Shown here piece by piece: positions 1-9,347 of a DNA stretch of 64,000 nucleotides (position 1 is its first letter; the number at the start of each line of letters is the position of its first letter). Location: the NCBI RefSeq assembly GCF_021389955.1, contig NZ_CP089980.1, positions 557,501 to 621,500 on the forward strand, given 5' to 3'. The DNA comes from Fulvivirga maritima. Lineage in GTDB: Bacteria; Bacteroidota; Bacteroidia; Cytophagales; Cyclobacteriaceae. The translations under genes and the position numbers were made by a program. The notes beneath the pieces were generated by a model. The model was not told the DNA's origin, ran no database searches, and saw only the letters and a list, made by a program, of their open reading frames with translations.

Positions 1-1115
1 TGTTTATTCTTAGCTGCTAATAAAATCTTTTCTCTAAGCTGATCCATATTAATCTTCTTCTCAGCTGATACAAAAACTCTTTCATCGTCACTCGCTATAT
101 TAGCGATTTGCATATTTTCAACACCCTCTCTCACCTCATCATCTAGTAGATCTACCTTATTAAACACATAAATAGTAGGCTTATCAAGCGCATCTAGCTC
201 TTTTAACGTTTCTTTTACCACTTTTATATGGTCTTCAAACGCTGGGTGCGCTACATCTACTACATGTAATAAAACATCAGCCTCTTTCACCTCTGCCAAA
301 GTAGACTTGAAAGACTCAATTAAGTGGTGAGGAAGTTTGCGTATAAAACCTACCGTATCTGATAATAAGAATGGAATATTTTCAAAAACCACCTTTCTAA
401 CAGTGGCATCTACAGTAGCAAACAGTTTATCCTCCGCCTTTACATCACTCTTACTCAACAATGTCATTAAAGTAGATTTACCTACGTTAGTATACCCTAC
501 TAAGGCTACTCGTACTATTCCACTTCTAGACTTTCTCTGCACCTCATTCTGCTTTTCTATTTTTTCAAGCTTTTTCTTAAGCACAGAAATCTGATTCCTA
601 ATATTTCTTCTATCAGTTTCTATTTCTTTCTCTCCAGCTCCGCCTCGAGTACCTGTTCCTCCACGTTGTCTTTCAAGGTGAGTCCACATTCTGGTTAACC
701 TAGGCATCAGGTATTGATACCTCGCTAATTCTACCTGAGTTTTTGCCTGAGCGGTTTGTGCTCTATTAAGAAATATATCAAGGATTAATAAACTCCTATC
801 ATACAACTTGCACTTTAGCTCTCTTTCCAGGTTTCTAAGCTGACTAGGAGAAAGATCATCATCAAATATCACAATATCGATCTCTCGGCTAGTGATATAT
901 TGTTTTATTTCCTCCAGCTTACCTTTACCTACAAAAGACCGTATATCGGGTTTATCTAGTTTCTGTATAAAAACTTTCTCAGTTGTAATATGTGCGGTAG
1001 AAGCTAAAAACGCTAACTCATCCAGGTGCTCATTAATAACCACCTCATCGAGTCCCTTTTCTGCCACTGTAACCAGCACACCTTTCTCATTTTTATTTCT
1101 ACTCACTGTCTCCAT
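1..1115 (-). CDS. hflX: GTPase HflX, 3' end cut by window
   Basis: Ribosome-associated GTPase that splits or rescues stalled ribosomes. The reverse strand reads from an ATG at 1115 (METVSRNKNEKG) to the window edge without a stop, about 371 residues. Visible elements are the N-terminal HflX domain, the glycine-rich linker RGGTGTRGGAGEKEIETDRR, then the G domain with G1 VGYTNVGKST, G3 DTVGF and G4 NKVD. The C-terminal few dozen residues lie outside the window. It is divergent from the polysaccharide operon, with a 206-base spacer holding a perfect inverted repeat. Identification is secure from the linker and G motifs. Confidence 0.95.
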   Translation of the reverse strand, partial: METVSRNKNEKGVLVTVAEKGLDEVVINEHLDELAFLASTAHITTEKVFIQKLDKPDIRSFVGKGKLEEIKQYITSREIDIVIFDDDLSPSQLRNLERELKCKLYDRSLLILDIFLNRAQTAQAKTQVELARYQYLMPRLTRMWTHLERQRGGTGTRGGAGEKEIETDRRNIRNQISVLKKKLEKIEKQNEVQRKSRSGIVRVALVGYTNVGKSTLMTLLSKSDVKAEDKLFATVDATVRKVVFENIPFLLSDTVGFIRKLPHHLIESFKSTLAEVKEADVLLHVVDVAHPAFEDHIKVVKETLKELDALDKPTIYVFNKVDLLDDEVREGVENMQIANIASDDERVFVSAEKKINMDQLREKILLAAKNK

Positions 1116-1187
1116 ATTCTATTAAAGATAATGATAAATTAATTTACAATGTTATGGAATATGTTTAACTTATATAATATTCGAACC

Positions 1188-1207
1188 TTCTTACGATCAT
1201 GTAAGAA
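1188..1207. promoter_or_regulatory. Perfect inverted repeat between divergent hflX and polysaccharide operon
   Basis: TTCTTAC, six bases (GATCAT), then GTAAGAA: a perfect 7-bp inverted repeat about 115 bases upstream of the glycosyltransferase start and 73 upstream of hflX. No T-run follows, so it is not an obvious terminator. Its position between divergent genes suits an operator. The binding protein is unknown and the site is an inference. Confidence 0.35.
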
Positions 1208-1321
1208 ATGGTTACTTTGAAAACATTTTTGATATAAAACCAAAATAAGTTTCTTAGAGGTTCAAATTTATAAAATAACATAAGGAATTTTATTTAGTTA
1301 AAAGAATTACTAGTTGGTGGA

Positions 1322-2428
1322 ATGAAGGTTGCTATTGTATTAAACACATCTTGGAATGTCTTCAACTTCAGAATGAACCTGATCAAGGCATTACAAGAGC
1401 AGAATCACACGGTCTATGTTGTTGCTCCTGCAGATGATTATACCCATAAGCTCAAAGAGGCTGGGTGCATTTTTCATCCTGTAAAAATGGATAGCCGGGG
1501 CGCTAACCCAATCAAAGATTTTGCTTTATTTTTTGAACTAAGAGGCATCTATAAAAAGATTAAGCCTGACATTATTTTACACTATACCATTAAGCCCAAT
1601 ATTTACGGTACCATGGCAGCGGCTTCATTAAAATTACCTGCCATAAACAACGTATGCGGCTTAGGAACAGTCTTTCTACAAAAAGGAATTGTGTCTAGCA
1701 TTGCTTTAATGATGTATAAAGTAGCTTTTAAATTCCCTAAAAAAGTTTTCTTTCAAAACCACCATGACTACGATCTATTCATAGAGAAGAAGCTCATCAA
1801 GAAAGGCATCAGCGATGTTATTCCCGGATCTGGCATTGACCTATCTCACTTTCCGCCCATGGCCTTTCAAAGAAATACACCTTTTACGTTCCTTCTCATA
1901 TCAAGACTTATTCATGACAAAGGAGTGATTGAATTTATAGATGCGGTGAAGCAATTAAAGAAATCAGGACTTAATGCACGCTTCCAAATACTGGGTGCAA
2001 AAGACCCTGAACACAGGCGAGGTATTAAAACTGAGATCATAGATGAGTGGATAAGCTCAAACACCATTGAATATCTGGGCACTACTAACGATGTAAGATT
2101 TTTTATAAAAAATGCGGATTGTATAGTATTACCATCTTATAGAGAAGGCACGCCGCGCACCTTACTTGAAGCAGCCAGCTCAGCTAAGCCTATTATAGCT
2201 ACAGATGTACCCGGATGTAATAACGTAGTAGAAAATAACTATAACGGCTTTTTGTGTGAACTAAAAAGCGCTGAAGATCTGGCTCAAAAGATGCGCAATA
2301 TGAGCATTTTATCAGATGGAGAAATAGAAGCTTTTGGTTTAAATGGCAGAAAAAAGGTAGAAAATGAGTTTAGCGAACAAATAGTTATCGAAAGATACCT
2401 AAAATCCATAGCAGAATTTAACAGATAA
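1322..2428 (+). CDS. GT4-family glycosyltransferase
   Basis: Retaining GT-B glycosyltransferase, 368 residues, expected to add a sugar to a lipid-linked exopolysaccharide or O-antigen precursor at the cytoplasmic membrane face. The N-terminal half carries the acceptor domain (VLNTSWNVFNFRMNLIKAL). The C-terminal half has the sugar-nucleotide site with the E-x7-E type motif in YREGTPRTLLEA followed by KPIIATDVPG. The N-terminal sequence resembles PglA/WbpH-like enzymes. ATG follows a GGTGGA ribosome site. It is the first gene of the polysaccharide run. The sugar and linkage cannot be read from sequence. Confidence 0.88.
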   Translation: MKVAIVLNTSWNVFNFRMNLIKALQEQNHTVYVVAPADDYTHKLKEAGCIFHPVKMDSRGANPIKDFALFFELRGIYKKIKPDIILHYTIKPNIYGTMAAASLKLPAINNVCGLGTVFLQKGIVSSIALMMYKVAFKFPKKVFFQNHHDYDLFIEKKLIKKGISDVIPGSGIDLSHFPPMAFQRNTPFTFLLISRLIHDKGVIEFIDAVKQLKKSGLNARFQILGAKDPEHRRGIKTEIIDEWISSNTIEYLGTTNDVRFFIKNADCIVLPSYREGTPRTLLEAASSAKPIIATDVPGCNNVVENNYNGFLCELKSAEDLAQKMRNMSILSDGEIEAFGLNGRKKVENEFSEQIVIERYLKSIAEFNR

Positions 2429-2498
2429 ACTTTAATTCTCAGAACACTAGTGCTAACTTAGTAGTTTATTGTGCACAAATCGATAAACTAATCTAACC

Positions 2499-3044
2499 AT
2501 GACCATTAAAGAAACCGGCATTTCGGGGCTATATGAAATATATCCCAGCATTTTCAATGATGACAGAGGCTTTTTCTTCGAATCATATAATGATAAAAAA
2601 TTAAGCGAATCCGGAATTAACTATAATTTTGTTCAGGACAACCAATCCTTTTCAAAGAAAAATGTAATCCGAGGATTGCACCTACAGCATGCGCCATATG
2701 CACAGGCAAAGCTTGTAAGGGTAATTACCGGAAAAGTGCTGGATGTAGTAGTAGATTTACGTCCTGACTCAAAAACTTACAAGCAAGTTTATTATTGCCT
2801 GTTAGAAAGCGATAAAAACAATGCTCTCATGGTGCCAGATGGTTTTGCTCATGGCTTTGCCGCGCTGGAAGACAGTATTTTTAGTTATAAATGCAGTAAT
2901 CTGTATAATAAAGAATCAGAAAGTGGAATTATATATAATGACACAGATTTAAACATAGATTGGCAAGTAAGCACGCCTATTGTTTCAGACAAAGACTTAG
3001 AACTACCTAGTTTGGCTGAATTTGAAAAGGCTGTTTTAAATTAA
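2499..3044 (+). CDS. rfbC: dTDP-4-dehydrorhamnose 3,5-epimerase
   Basis: RmlC cupin enzyme, 181 residues (the usual length), converting dTDP-4-keto-6-deoxyglucose to its L-lyxo epimer on the way to dTDP-L-rhamnose. Seen directly: FNDDRGFFFESY near the N-terminus, the active-site stretch VIRGLHLQ, VVVDLRPDSKTY and VPDGFAHGFAAL. The companions rmlA, rmlB and rmlD are not in this window, so they must be elsewhere or the product feeds another deoxysugar. It lies 70 bases after the glycosyltransferase and 14 bases before the export lipoprotein. Confidence 0.93.
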   Translation: MTIKETGISGLYEIYPSIFNDDRGFFFESYNDKKLSESGINYNFVQDNQSFSKKNVIRGLHLQHAPYAQAKLVRVITGKVLDVVVDLRPDSKTYKQVYYCLLESDKNNALMVPDGFAHGFAALEDSIFSYKCSNLYNKESESGIIYNDTDLNIDWQVSTPIVSDKDLELPSLAEFEKAVLN

Positions 3045-3058
3045 ACACTTTCAATAAT

Positions 3059-3826
3059 TTGAAGAACTTATTTTTTTTTGGGGTCATTCTTACTTTATGC
3101 TCATGTGGAGCTTCTAAGAACACTGTAATGTTCAAAGAATATGATAATAAGCTTTCTAAACTTAACGAAGAAGTATTAAAGGCTGAAAGCAATTACATCA
3201 TAGAAAAGAATGACTACCTTAAGCTTTCTGTATATACACAAAACGGGGAACAATTGATTGACCCGGAAAATCAATTATCACAAACCGCAAAAAGCCCAGA
3301 AAGCAGCACTTCAACAACCACTATAGGCATTAGGTATCTTGTAAATATTGAAGGCTTTGTCAACTTCCCTATGTTGGAACCTATAAAACTGGAAGGCCTC
3401 TCTATTGCTGATGCAGAACAGATAATTGCTAAGAAGTATGCTACTTTTTACACAGAGCCATTTGTAAGACTAACGTTTTTAAACAAGAGAGTAACATTAT
3501 TAGGTACAAATTTAGGAGGAGAAGTTATACCTCTGGAAAATGAAAATTTAAAGGTCACTGAGGTTATAGCGCTCTCAAAAGGCATAAAGGAAACAGCTAA
3601 AGTCAATAACATCAGGTTACTGAGAGGAGATGAAGTATATTTGATAGATTTATCTACCATAGATGGGTATTTAAACTCTAATATGATAGTGCAAAACGGC
3701 GATATTATTTACCTAGAACCTTTGAGAAAGCCATTTACTGAGTTTATCAGAGATAATGGACCGGTTATTTCAATTTTAAGTAGTGTAGCATCTCTCATAG
3801 CTGTTGTAATCAGCCTCAATAATTAA
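3059..3826 (+). CDS. Polysaccharide export lipoprotein (OPX/Wza family)
   Basis: Outer-membrane polysaccharide export protein, 255 residues. The TTG start at 3059 is chosen because it gives a lipoprotein signal (KNLFFFGVILTLCSCG) with lipobox LCSC; the next ATG would delete it. Then come a Poly_export domain (YIIEKNDYLKLSVYTQNG, VNIEGFVNFPMLEPIKLEGL) and a SLBB-like segment (VTLLGTNLGGEVIPLENENL). The C-terminus ends in a hydrophobic helix, as in other OPX proteins. The downstream kinase gene starts one base after the stop, so the two are surely co-translated partners in one trans-envelope export machine. Confidence 0.9.
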   Translation: MKNLFFFGVILTLCSCGASKNTVMFKEYDNKLSKLNEEVLKAESNYIIEKNDYLKLSVYTQNGEQLIDPENQLSQTAKSPESSTSTTTIGIRYLVNIEGFVNFPMLEPIKLEGLSIADAEQIIAKKYATFYTEPFVRLTFLNKRVTLLGTNLGGEVIPLENENLKVTEVIALSKGIKETAKVNNIRLLRGDEVYLIDLSTIDGYLNSNMIVQNGDIIYLEPLRKPFTEFIRDNGPVISILSSVASLIAVVISLNN

Positions 3827-3827
3827 C

Positions 3828-6167
3828 GTGGAAAAGGACGCTAACAAATCTTTAGAAGCTTTTGACTTAGATAAAGCATATGCAGTATTCAGAAAAAGTA
3901 TTATCTGGATTATGCTTATACTTCTTACCACAAATGTTATTGCCTATTTATATGTAAGGTGGACCAAACCACTCTATGAATCTCAATCAGAATTAAAGTT
4001 AGACGTAAAATCAGAAGCATCAGAATTAGGTCTGCCTGGCATCAATGACAATTCAAGTTTAAATGTCATTTCTGGAGAAATTGAACTTCTTAAATCAAGA
4101 CTGTTCTTCGATAAGGTTATCCAAACCATTGATTTGAGCATTAGCTATTATACATCGGGTAATGTACTGATAGATGAAAAATTCAAAACTTCGCCCTTTA
4201 TTGTTGATTATAATCTAAAAGATCCATCATTATATGATAGGAGAATTTATTTAACCATCATTGATGATCATAATTACACTATTAATTTCACAGGCTCCGA
4301 AAATGAAGATAGTAATCAAAAATTCAGATTTGGTCAAAAAGTAAGCAATAATCAAATAGATCTAAGCATATATCTTACTGATTACTATGAACCCAAAGGA
4401 GATAAAAACTTCTTTTTTGTGATTAATAGTAAAGAAGCTCAAATACAATACATCGCCAGAAATATTTCCGTAGAACCGTTAAACCTTAACGCCAATACCA
4501 TAAAAGTAGGCTTCAGAGATTATAATGCTCAAAAAGCCAGAGACCTTGTCAACGCTATTGACACACTATATCTTAACTATACTGAGCAGGAAAAGAATCT
4601 TGAAAACAACCAAAAGATAGAGTGGCTAAACAAAGAGCTAAGACAAATAGAAATGCAACTCGAAGGTTATGAGAATTACTTCGAAAACTTCACCATTGAG
4701 AACAGAACTAATAACCTTGATGTAGACCTGCAACAAACTATACTAGCGATTAATATGCTAGATTCTCAAAAATATGAGTTAAACAAAAAGATCAACATTA
4801 CCTCAGAGTTACTTACTAAAGTAAAAAATGAATCCAGTGAAGAGCTTCTTAATAACAACCTAAATGTATTTCCTATCTCTTTTCAAGATAAGCTTGTTGA
4901 ACTTCAGGAGTTAGTTAAGAAAAAGAAAAGCATACAACTATCTTACAGTGATAGCACCTTTGCTGTAAAACGGTTGAACCTGCAAATTACTGAACTACAA
5001 AACAGTTTAATTTCGCACCTGGAAAGCCTCAAGGAATCATATCAAAAAGACAGAATAAACCTAAATAACAGGCAAAATGCTCTGGAAAAAGACTTCATAG
5101 AATTACCAGAAAAAAGCACTGAATTTAACAAAAACGAAAGGTTCTTTAAACTTTACGAAGAGTTTTATTTGTCTTTAATGCAAAGTAAAGCTCAATATCA
5201 AATAGCTCAGGCGGGCACTACTACAGATTTCAAAATTTTATCCCCTGCTTTTATCCCCACCGCTCCTATTTCGCCAAATGTAAGAATTATTCAAGGCATA
5301 GGAATGGTCTCCGGGCTGGTGCTCAGCTTATTATTTGTAATGCTGAGATATGTTTTGCATAATAGTATAAATGGAGTTAAAGAACTTGAAAGACTCACCA
5401 GCGCACCAATACTGGGCAGTGTACCAAAAAGCCAGGAAAGAATAGTAGAGACACAGTTAATCATTCACAAAAGACCCAAATCAGCTGTTAGTGAATCTTT
5501 AAGAACGATAAGAACCAATATCGAATTCCTTATACCAAAAGACAAAAAGAAAGTAATAGCTGTCACCTCCACCGTTAGTGGTGAGGGTAAAACTTTCATT
5601 TCGGTTAATCTTAGTGGCATTATAGCTGCTTCTAAAAAGAAGGTGATCGTATTAGACCTTGATATGCGTAAACCTCGGGTTCACTCTGCCTTTAATAGTG
5701 AAGAGTCTTCCAAAGGAGTAAGTACCATACTAATAGACAGACATACCATAGCCGAATGTATTCAAAAATCTGCTGTAGAAAACCTGGATTTCATCCCTGC
5801 AGGACCTACTCCTCCTAACCCGTCAGAATTGCTTATTAATGGTGAATTTGATCAACTACTAGAACAGTTAAAGCTGCAATATGACATAGTAGTACTTGAT
5901 ACTCCTCCCGTTGGTCTAGTTACTGATGGAGTAATAGCTATGAAAAAAGCAGATGTGGGCTTATACATTGTTAGGTCTAACTATTCTAAAAAAATCTTCA
6001 TGAACACTTTAAACAAATTGGTTAAAGTGAATAACTTCAATAATTTGGCTGTTATCATGAATGCCACTTCAATAGTAGGCGCAAGAAGCTATGGTTATGG
6101 CTATTATGAAGAAAAACCAAAAGGGTTCATTAACAAAATAAAGCACGCATTTACAAAAGGTGTTTAA
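3828..6167 (+). CDS. Wzc-type chain-length regulator and tyrosine autokinase
   Basis: Inner-membrane polysaccharide co-polymerase fused to a BY-kinase, 779 residues, GTG start. TM1 lies near residues 26-46, followed by a Wzz domain, coiled-coil segments in the periplasmic part, TM2 near residues 488-508 (IIQGIGMVSGLVLSLLFVML), then the kinase: Walker A STVSGEGKT with Lys about 588, Walker A' VLDLDMRKPR, Walker B VVLDTPPVG. The tail has a small tyrosine cluster (SYGYGYYEE), the usual autophosphorylation region. It overlaps the PHP phosphatase gene by 8 bases. The kinase/phosphatase pair would cycle phosphorylation to control polymer length. Confidence 0.93.
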   Translation: MEKDANKSLEAFDLDKAYAVFRKSIIWIMLILLTTNVIAYLYVRWTKPLYESQSELKLDVKSEASELGLPGINDNSSLNVISGEIELLKSRLFFDKVIQTIDLSISYYTSGNVLIDEKFKTSPFIVDYNLKDPSLYDRRIYLTIIDDHNYTINFTGSENEDSNQKFRFGQKVSNNQIDLSIYLTDYYEPKGDKNFFFVINSKEAQIQYIARNISVEPLNLNANTIKVGFRDYNAQKARDLVNAIDTLYLNYTEQEKNLENNQKIEWLNKELRQIEMQLEGYENYFENFTIENRTNNLDVDLQQTILAINMLDSQKYELNKKINITSELLTKVKNESSEELLNNNLNVFPISFQDKLVELQELVKKKKSIQLSYSDSTFAVKRLNLQITELQNSLISHLESLKESYQKDRINLNNRQNALEKDFIELPEKSTEFNKNERFFKLYEEFYLSLMQSKAQYQIAQAGTTTDFKILSPAFIPTAPISPNVRIIQGIGMVSGLVLSLLFVMLRYVLHNSINGVKELERLTSAPILGSVPKSQERIVETQLIIHKRPKSAVSESLRTIRTNIEFLIPKDKKKVIAVTSTVSGEGKTFISVNLSGIIAASKKKVIVLDLDMRKPRVHSAFNSEESSKGVSTILIDRHTIAECIQKSAVENLDFIPAGPTPPNPSELLINGEFDQLLEQLKLQYDIVVLDTPPVGLVTDGVIAMKKADVGLYIVRSNYSKKIFMNTLNKLVKVNNFNNLAVIMNATSIVGARSYGYGYYEEKPKGFINKIKHAFTKGV

Positions 6168-6890
6168 TATATTCAAGAAAAAAAATACTGCCTCAAAAAG
6201 GTTTCTTAAAACAGATCTCCATTCTCACTTGCTACCTCAGTTAGATGATGGTGTAGAAAGCTTTTCAGAATCACTAGAAATAATAAAAGGCCTTAAAAGC
6301 TTAGGTTATAGTAAAATCATAACGACACCACATGTTATGTATGATTTTTATGATAACACCCCTGAAACTATTTTGGAAAAATACAATGCCTTACTAAAAG
6401 CACTTAAGGAAAACGAAATAGACATAGAATTACAGGCCAGCGCAGAATATTACTTAGATGAAAACCTGGTTGAAATTGTAACCAAAACTCCTGAGAAGCT
6501 CCTGACCTTTGGAGACAACAATTTTCTTTTGAAACCTCATTTATGAATGAGCCGTTTTACCTTCAAGAATTCATCTTTGAAGCTAAATCAAAAGGACTAA
6601 ATCCTATTATGGCACATCCGGAACGCTACGCTTATATTCATAGCGATTTTTCTAAAATAGAAGACCTGATTAATAGAGGCGTACTTATGCAAGTAAACAT
6701 AAACTCGTTTTCAGGCTATTATTCTAAACAAGTAAAAAAGACCGCTGAAAAAATAGTAGACAAAGAATTAGTGCATTTTATTGGTAGTGACTGCCATAAC
6801 CTAAAGCACTTTGAAGTAATGAAAAAATCTGTGACCGAGAAATATTATAAAAAGGCGTTAGATTTGCCATTACTAAACGAGCGTCTATAA
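6160..6890 (+). CDS. PHP-family tyrosine-protein phosphatase, broken by a 1-base frameshift
   Basis: CpsB/YwqE-type metal-dependent phosphatase that dephosphorylates the BY-kinase. As given, frame one (from GTG 6160) ends at 6546 and the rest continues in another frame. Adding one T to the T4 run at 6527-6530 joins them into 243 residues, the family's normal length, reading GDNNFLFETSFMNEPF across the joint. Metal motifs lie on both sides: DLHSHLLP and TTPHV before it, MAHPERY and GSDCHN after it. So the fold is preserved apart from one base. Either a sequencing error or a recent inactivation. Confidence 0.88.
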
Positions 6891-7870
6891 TGATTTTAGT
6901 AACAGGAGCTAATGGTCTGGTCGGTAGTTATGTGTGCAGAATGCTCTTACAGCGCAACATGCCTTTTATAGGCTTGGTGAGAGAAACTAGCGATCTAAGC
7001 CTTTTAAATGACATTAAAGATTCTATTCAGTTAGAGTATGGAGACCTGAGAAACCCTCAGGAGCTGGAGCCTATCATAAATAAAGTGAATACCATTATTC
7101 ATTGTGCGGCTATAGTATCTTACTCGCCTAAAGAAAAAGATAAAATATACAGGGTTAATGTTGAAGGAACGGAAAACCTTGTCAACCTCTCACTGGCAGC
7201 TAATATTGAATATTTCATTCACCTCAGCTCTGTAGCTGCTATTGGCAGATCTAAGCCCAGCGGCACCATTAATGAATCAGAAAAATGGGACAATGGAGCA
7301 TGGTCTACTCGCTATGCTGAAACCAAATACCAGGCAGAACTAGAAGTTTATAGAGGTATAGCTGAAGGTTTAAATGCCGTAATTCTAAACCCCTCTCTTA
7401 TTCTAGGTCCCGGTGATTGGGAGAAAAGCAGCGCTAAGCTCATAAAATATGTCTGGGATGAAAAACCGTTTTATACTGAAGGCACATTAAACTATGTTGA
7501 CCTCAGGGATGTTGTTAACATAATAATAAAAATGCTTGACACCCGTTTAAGTGGGAGTAGATATATACTTAACGGAGGAGCCCTGAGTTACAAAGACTTT
7601 TTTGTGCTGGCAGCTGAAAAATTAAACAAAAAAGCACCTCACATAAAAGCGGGAAAATGGATGACCACCGCTGCTCTGTTACTACAAAAAATAAAATCAT
7701 TATTCACTAATAAAGAACCTGTTATAACAAAAGAGACGGCAAGACTTAGTAAAAACAAAATATACTTTGATAATAGCAAGATCAAGAGTGAACTAAATTA
7801 TACCTTTGCCCCTCTTTCCGATACCATTGATTGGATCTGCGAGTTTTATTTGAAGAAGAATACAAATTAA
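6890..7870 (+). CDS. NAD-dependent epimerase/dehydratase (extended SDR)
   Basis: Extended short-chain dehydrogenase, 326 residues. The N-terminal Rossmann motif TGANGLVGSYV binds NAD(P), and YAETK provides the catalytic Tyr/Lys pair. The sequence resembles the dihydroflavonol-4-reductase-like branch rather than a classical UDP-sugar epimerase, so the substrate is not clear. ATG overlaps the end of the phosphatase gene (TAATG), placing it as the last gene of the polysaccharide operon. A nucleotide-sugar substrate is inferred from context only. Confidence 0.8.
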   Translation: MILVTGANGLVGSYVCRMLLQRNMPFIGLVRETSDLSLLNDIKDSIQLEYGDLRNPQELEPIINKVNTIIHCAAIVSYSPKEKDKIYRVNVEGTENLVNLSLAANIEYFIHLSSVAAIGRSKPSGTINESEKWDNGAWSTRYAETKYQAELEVYRGIAEGLNAVILNPSLILGPGDWEKSSAKLIKYVWDEKPFYTEGTLNYVDLRDVVNIIIKMLDTRLSGSRYILNGGALSYKDFFVLAAEKLNKKAPHIKAGKWMTTAALLLQKIKSLFTNKEPVITKETARLSKNKIYFDNSKIKSELNYTFAPLSDTIDWICEFYLKKNTN

Positions 7871-7944
7871 AATTCACCTTTAGTCTTTTTTGAAAAAATT
7901 AAGATTATTTTAATTAAATTGTTTAAACTTTTTGAGGTGATTGA

Positions 7945-9347
7945 ATGGCTGAAAACTTTAAGAAAAAAGAAGAAAACGAACTCCTAAAAAGGTTCGAAGA
8001 TCATATAAAAAACAGAGCTAATTATTTTTTGAACTCGAAGGATTTGAGCAAATAATTGGCATATACCTCGATAGAGGACAGTATAAAAAGGCTCTGACAG
8101 CAGTAAACATAGCCGGTGATCAGTATCCATTCTCCACAGAACTACTTATTACCAAGGCACAAATACTGTCTAACCTGGAAGAATACAATGAAGCTTTAGA
8201 GTTACTTGACAAGGCCGAATCTTTCCAGCCTAATGATGCTGAAATATACTTTCTACAAGGCTCCATATTTTCTTTAAGAGCAGATTATGACGCGGCTATA
8301 GAAGCTTACCTTAAGGCTCTTCCTTTTACTGAGGAAAGAGATGAGGTGTTTTATAGCATTGGCTTAGCTCATCAGAGTAAAGAAGAATATTTAGAGGCTA
8401 TTAAAGCTTACAAGATGGCCATTGAAGAGAACATCCTTCATGATGGAGCGCTATATGAGCTGGCCTACTGCCTGGATCTTTGTGGCGAGCTGGAAAGTAG
8501 TATATCCTATTATAAAAAATTCATTGACGCTGATCCTTACTCACAAGCCGCTTGGTATAACCTGGGTATAGTATATAATAAACTCGGGGAATACGAACAA
8601 GCAGTAGAAGCCTATGAGTATGCGGTAGTAATAGAAGAAAACTTCTCTTCTGCTTACTTTAATATGGGAAACACCTACCTGCAAATGGAAAAGTTTCCTA
8701 AGGCGCTTGATGCATATGTTAAAACCCTTGACATAGAAGGACCTAGCCCTGAAGTATATTGCCAAATAGCCATTGTTTATGAAAACATGGAGCAATATGA
8801 GCTAGGGTTAAAATACTTCCAAAAAGCAACAAAACTCGATAATTTATACGATGAAGCATGGTTTGGTGCAGGAAAATGCCTATTTCAACAAGAAAAGTGG
8901 TATCAATCCTTGCATTTCTACAATAAAGCACTGAAACTTGACCACGAAAATGCAGAGTATTGGAAAGCTGTGGCACAAACAGAGTATAATATAGGTAATA
9001 TAGTATCTAGTATAGATGCATACGAAGAAGCTAGTATGTTAAATCCGGACGACAAAGAAATCTGGATGGACTGGTCCTATATTTATTACGAGCAAGGAGA
9101 ATATGAAAAAGCAATTGAACTCATTTTAAGTGGCCTAGAAGAGGCTCCAGACGCCCCTGAGTATTTTTACAGGCTTACCGCTTATCTAATAAGTGCCGGA
9201 AAATATAAAGAAGCCTTTAATTATCTAGAAAATGCCTTAATTTTGGACTTTGATATGCATGAAGTTCTTCTTGAGTTTTTCCCTCGGCTAGAAACTCAAA
9301 AAGCATTGTATAAAATCATTAACCAATTTAGAAAAGAAAATTCATAA
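7945..9347 (+). CDS. Large TPR-repeat protein, frameshifted near its N-terminus
   Basis: Made almost wholly of tetratricopeptide repeats (for example AWYNLGIVYNKLGEYEQAVE and AYFNMGNTYLQMEKFPKALD). From ATG 7945 the frame closes after about 32 codons. Adding one T to the T6 run at 8025-8030 restores 467 residues, reading RANYFFELEGFEQIIGIYLD. The long open frame seen from 8346 is therefore only the C-terminal part, not the true start. No signal peptide, so cytoplasmic. It sits directly before comA (TAATG overlap at 9347). The function is scaffolding in general; partners unknown. Confidence 0.82.
8025..8030 (+). other. Homopolymer indel site in TPR gene
   Basis: Run of six T where seven are needed to keep the TPR reading frame open. 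All downstream repeats are intact in the restored frame, which argues that selection kept the gene until very recently or that a base was missed in sequencing. Confidence 0.75.

Noticed and set aside
6527-6530. Programmed ribosomal slippage in the phosphatase gene
   Set aside because: The run is only T4, with no shift-prone heptamer or downstream stem; similar faults occur in five unrelated genes, so an indel is simpler.
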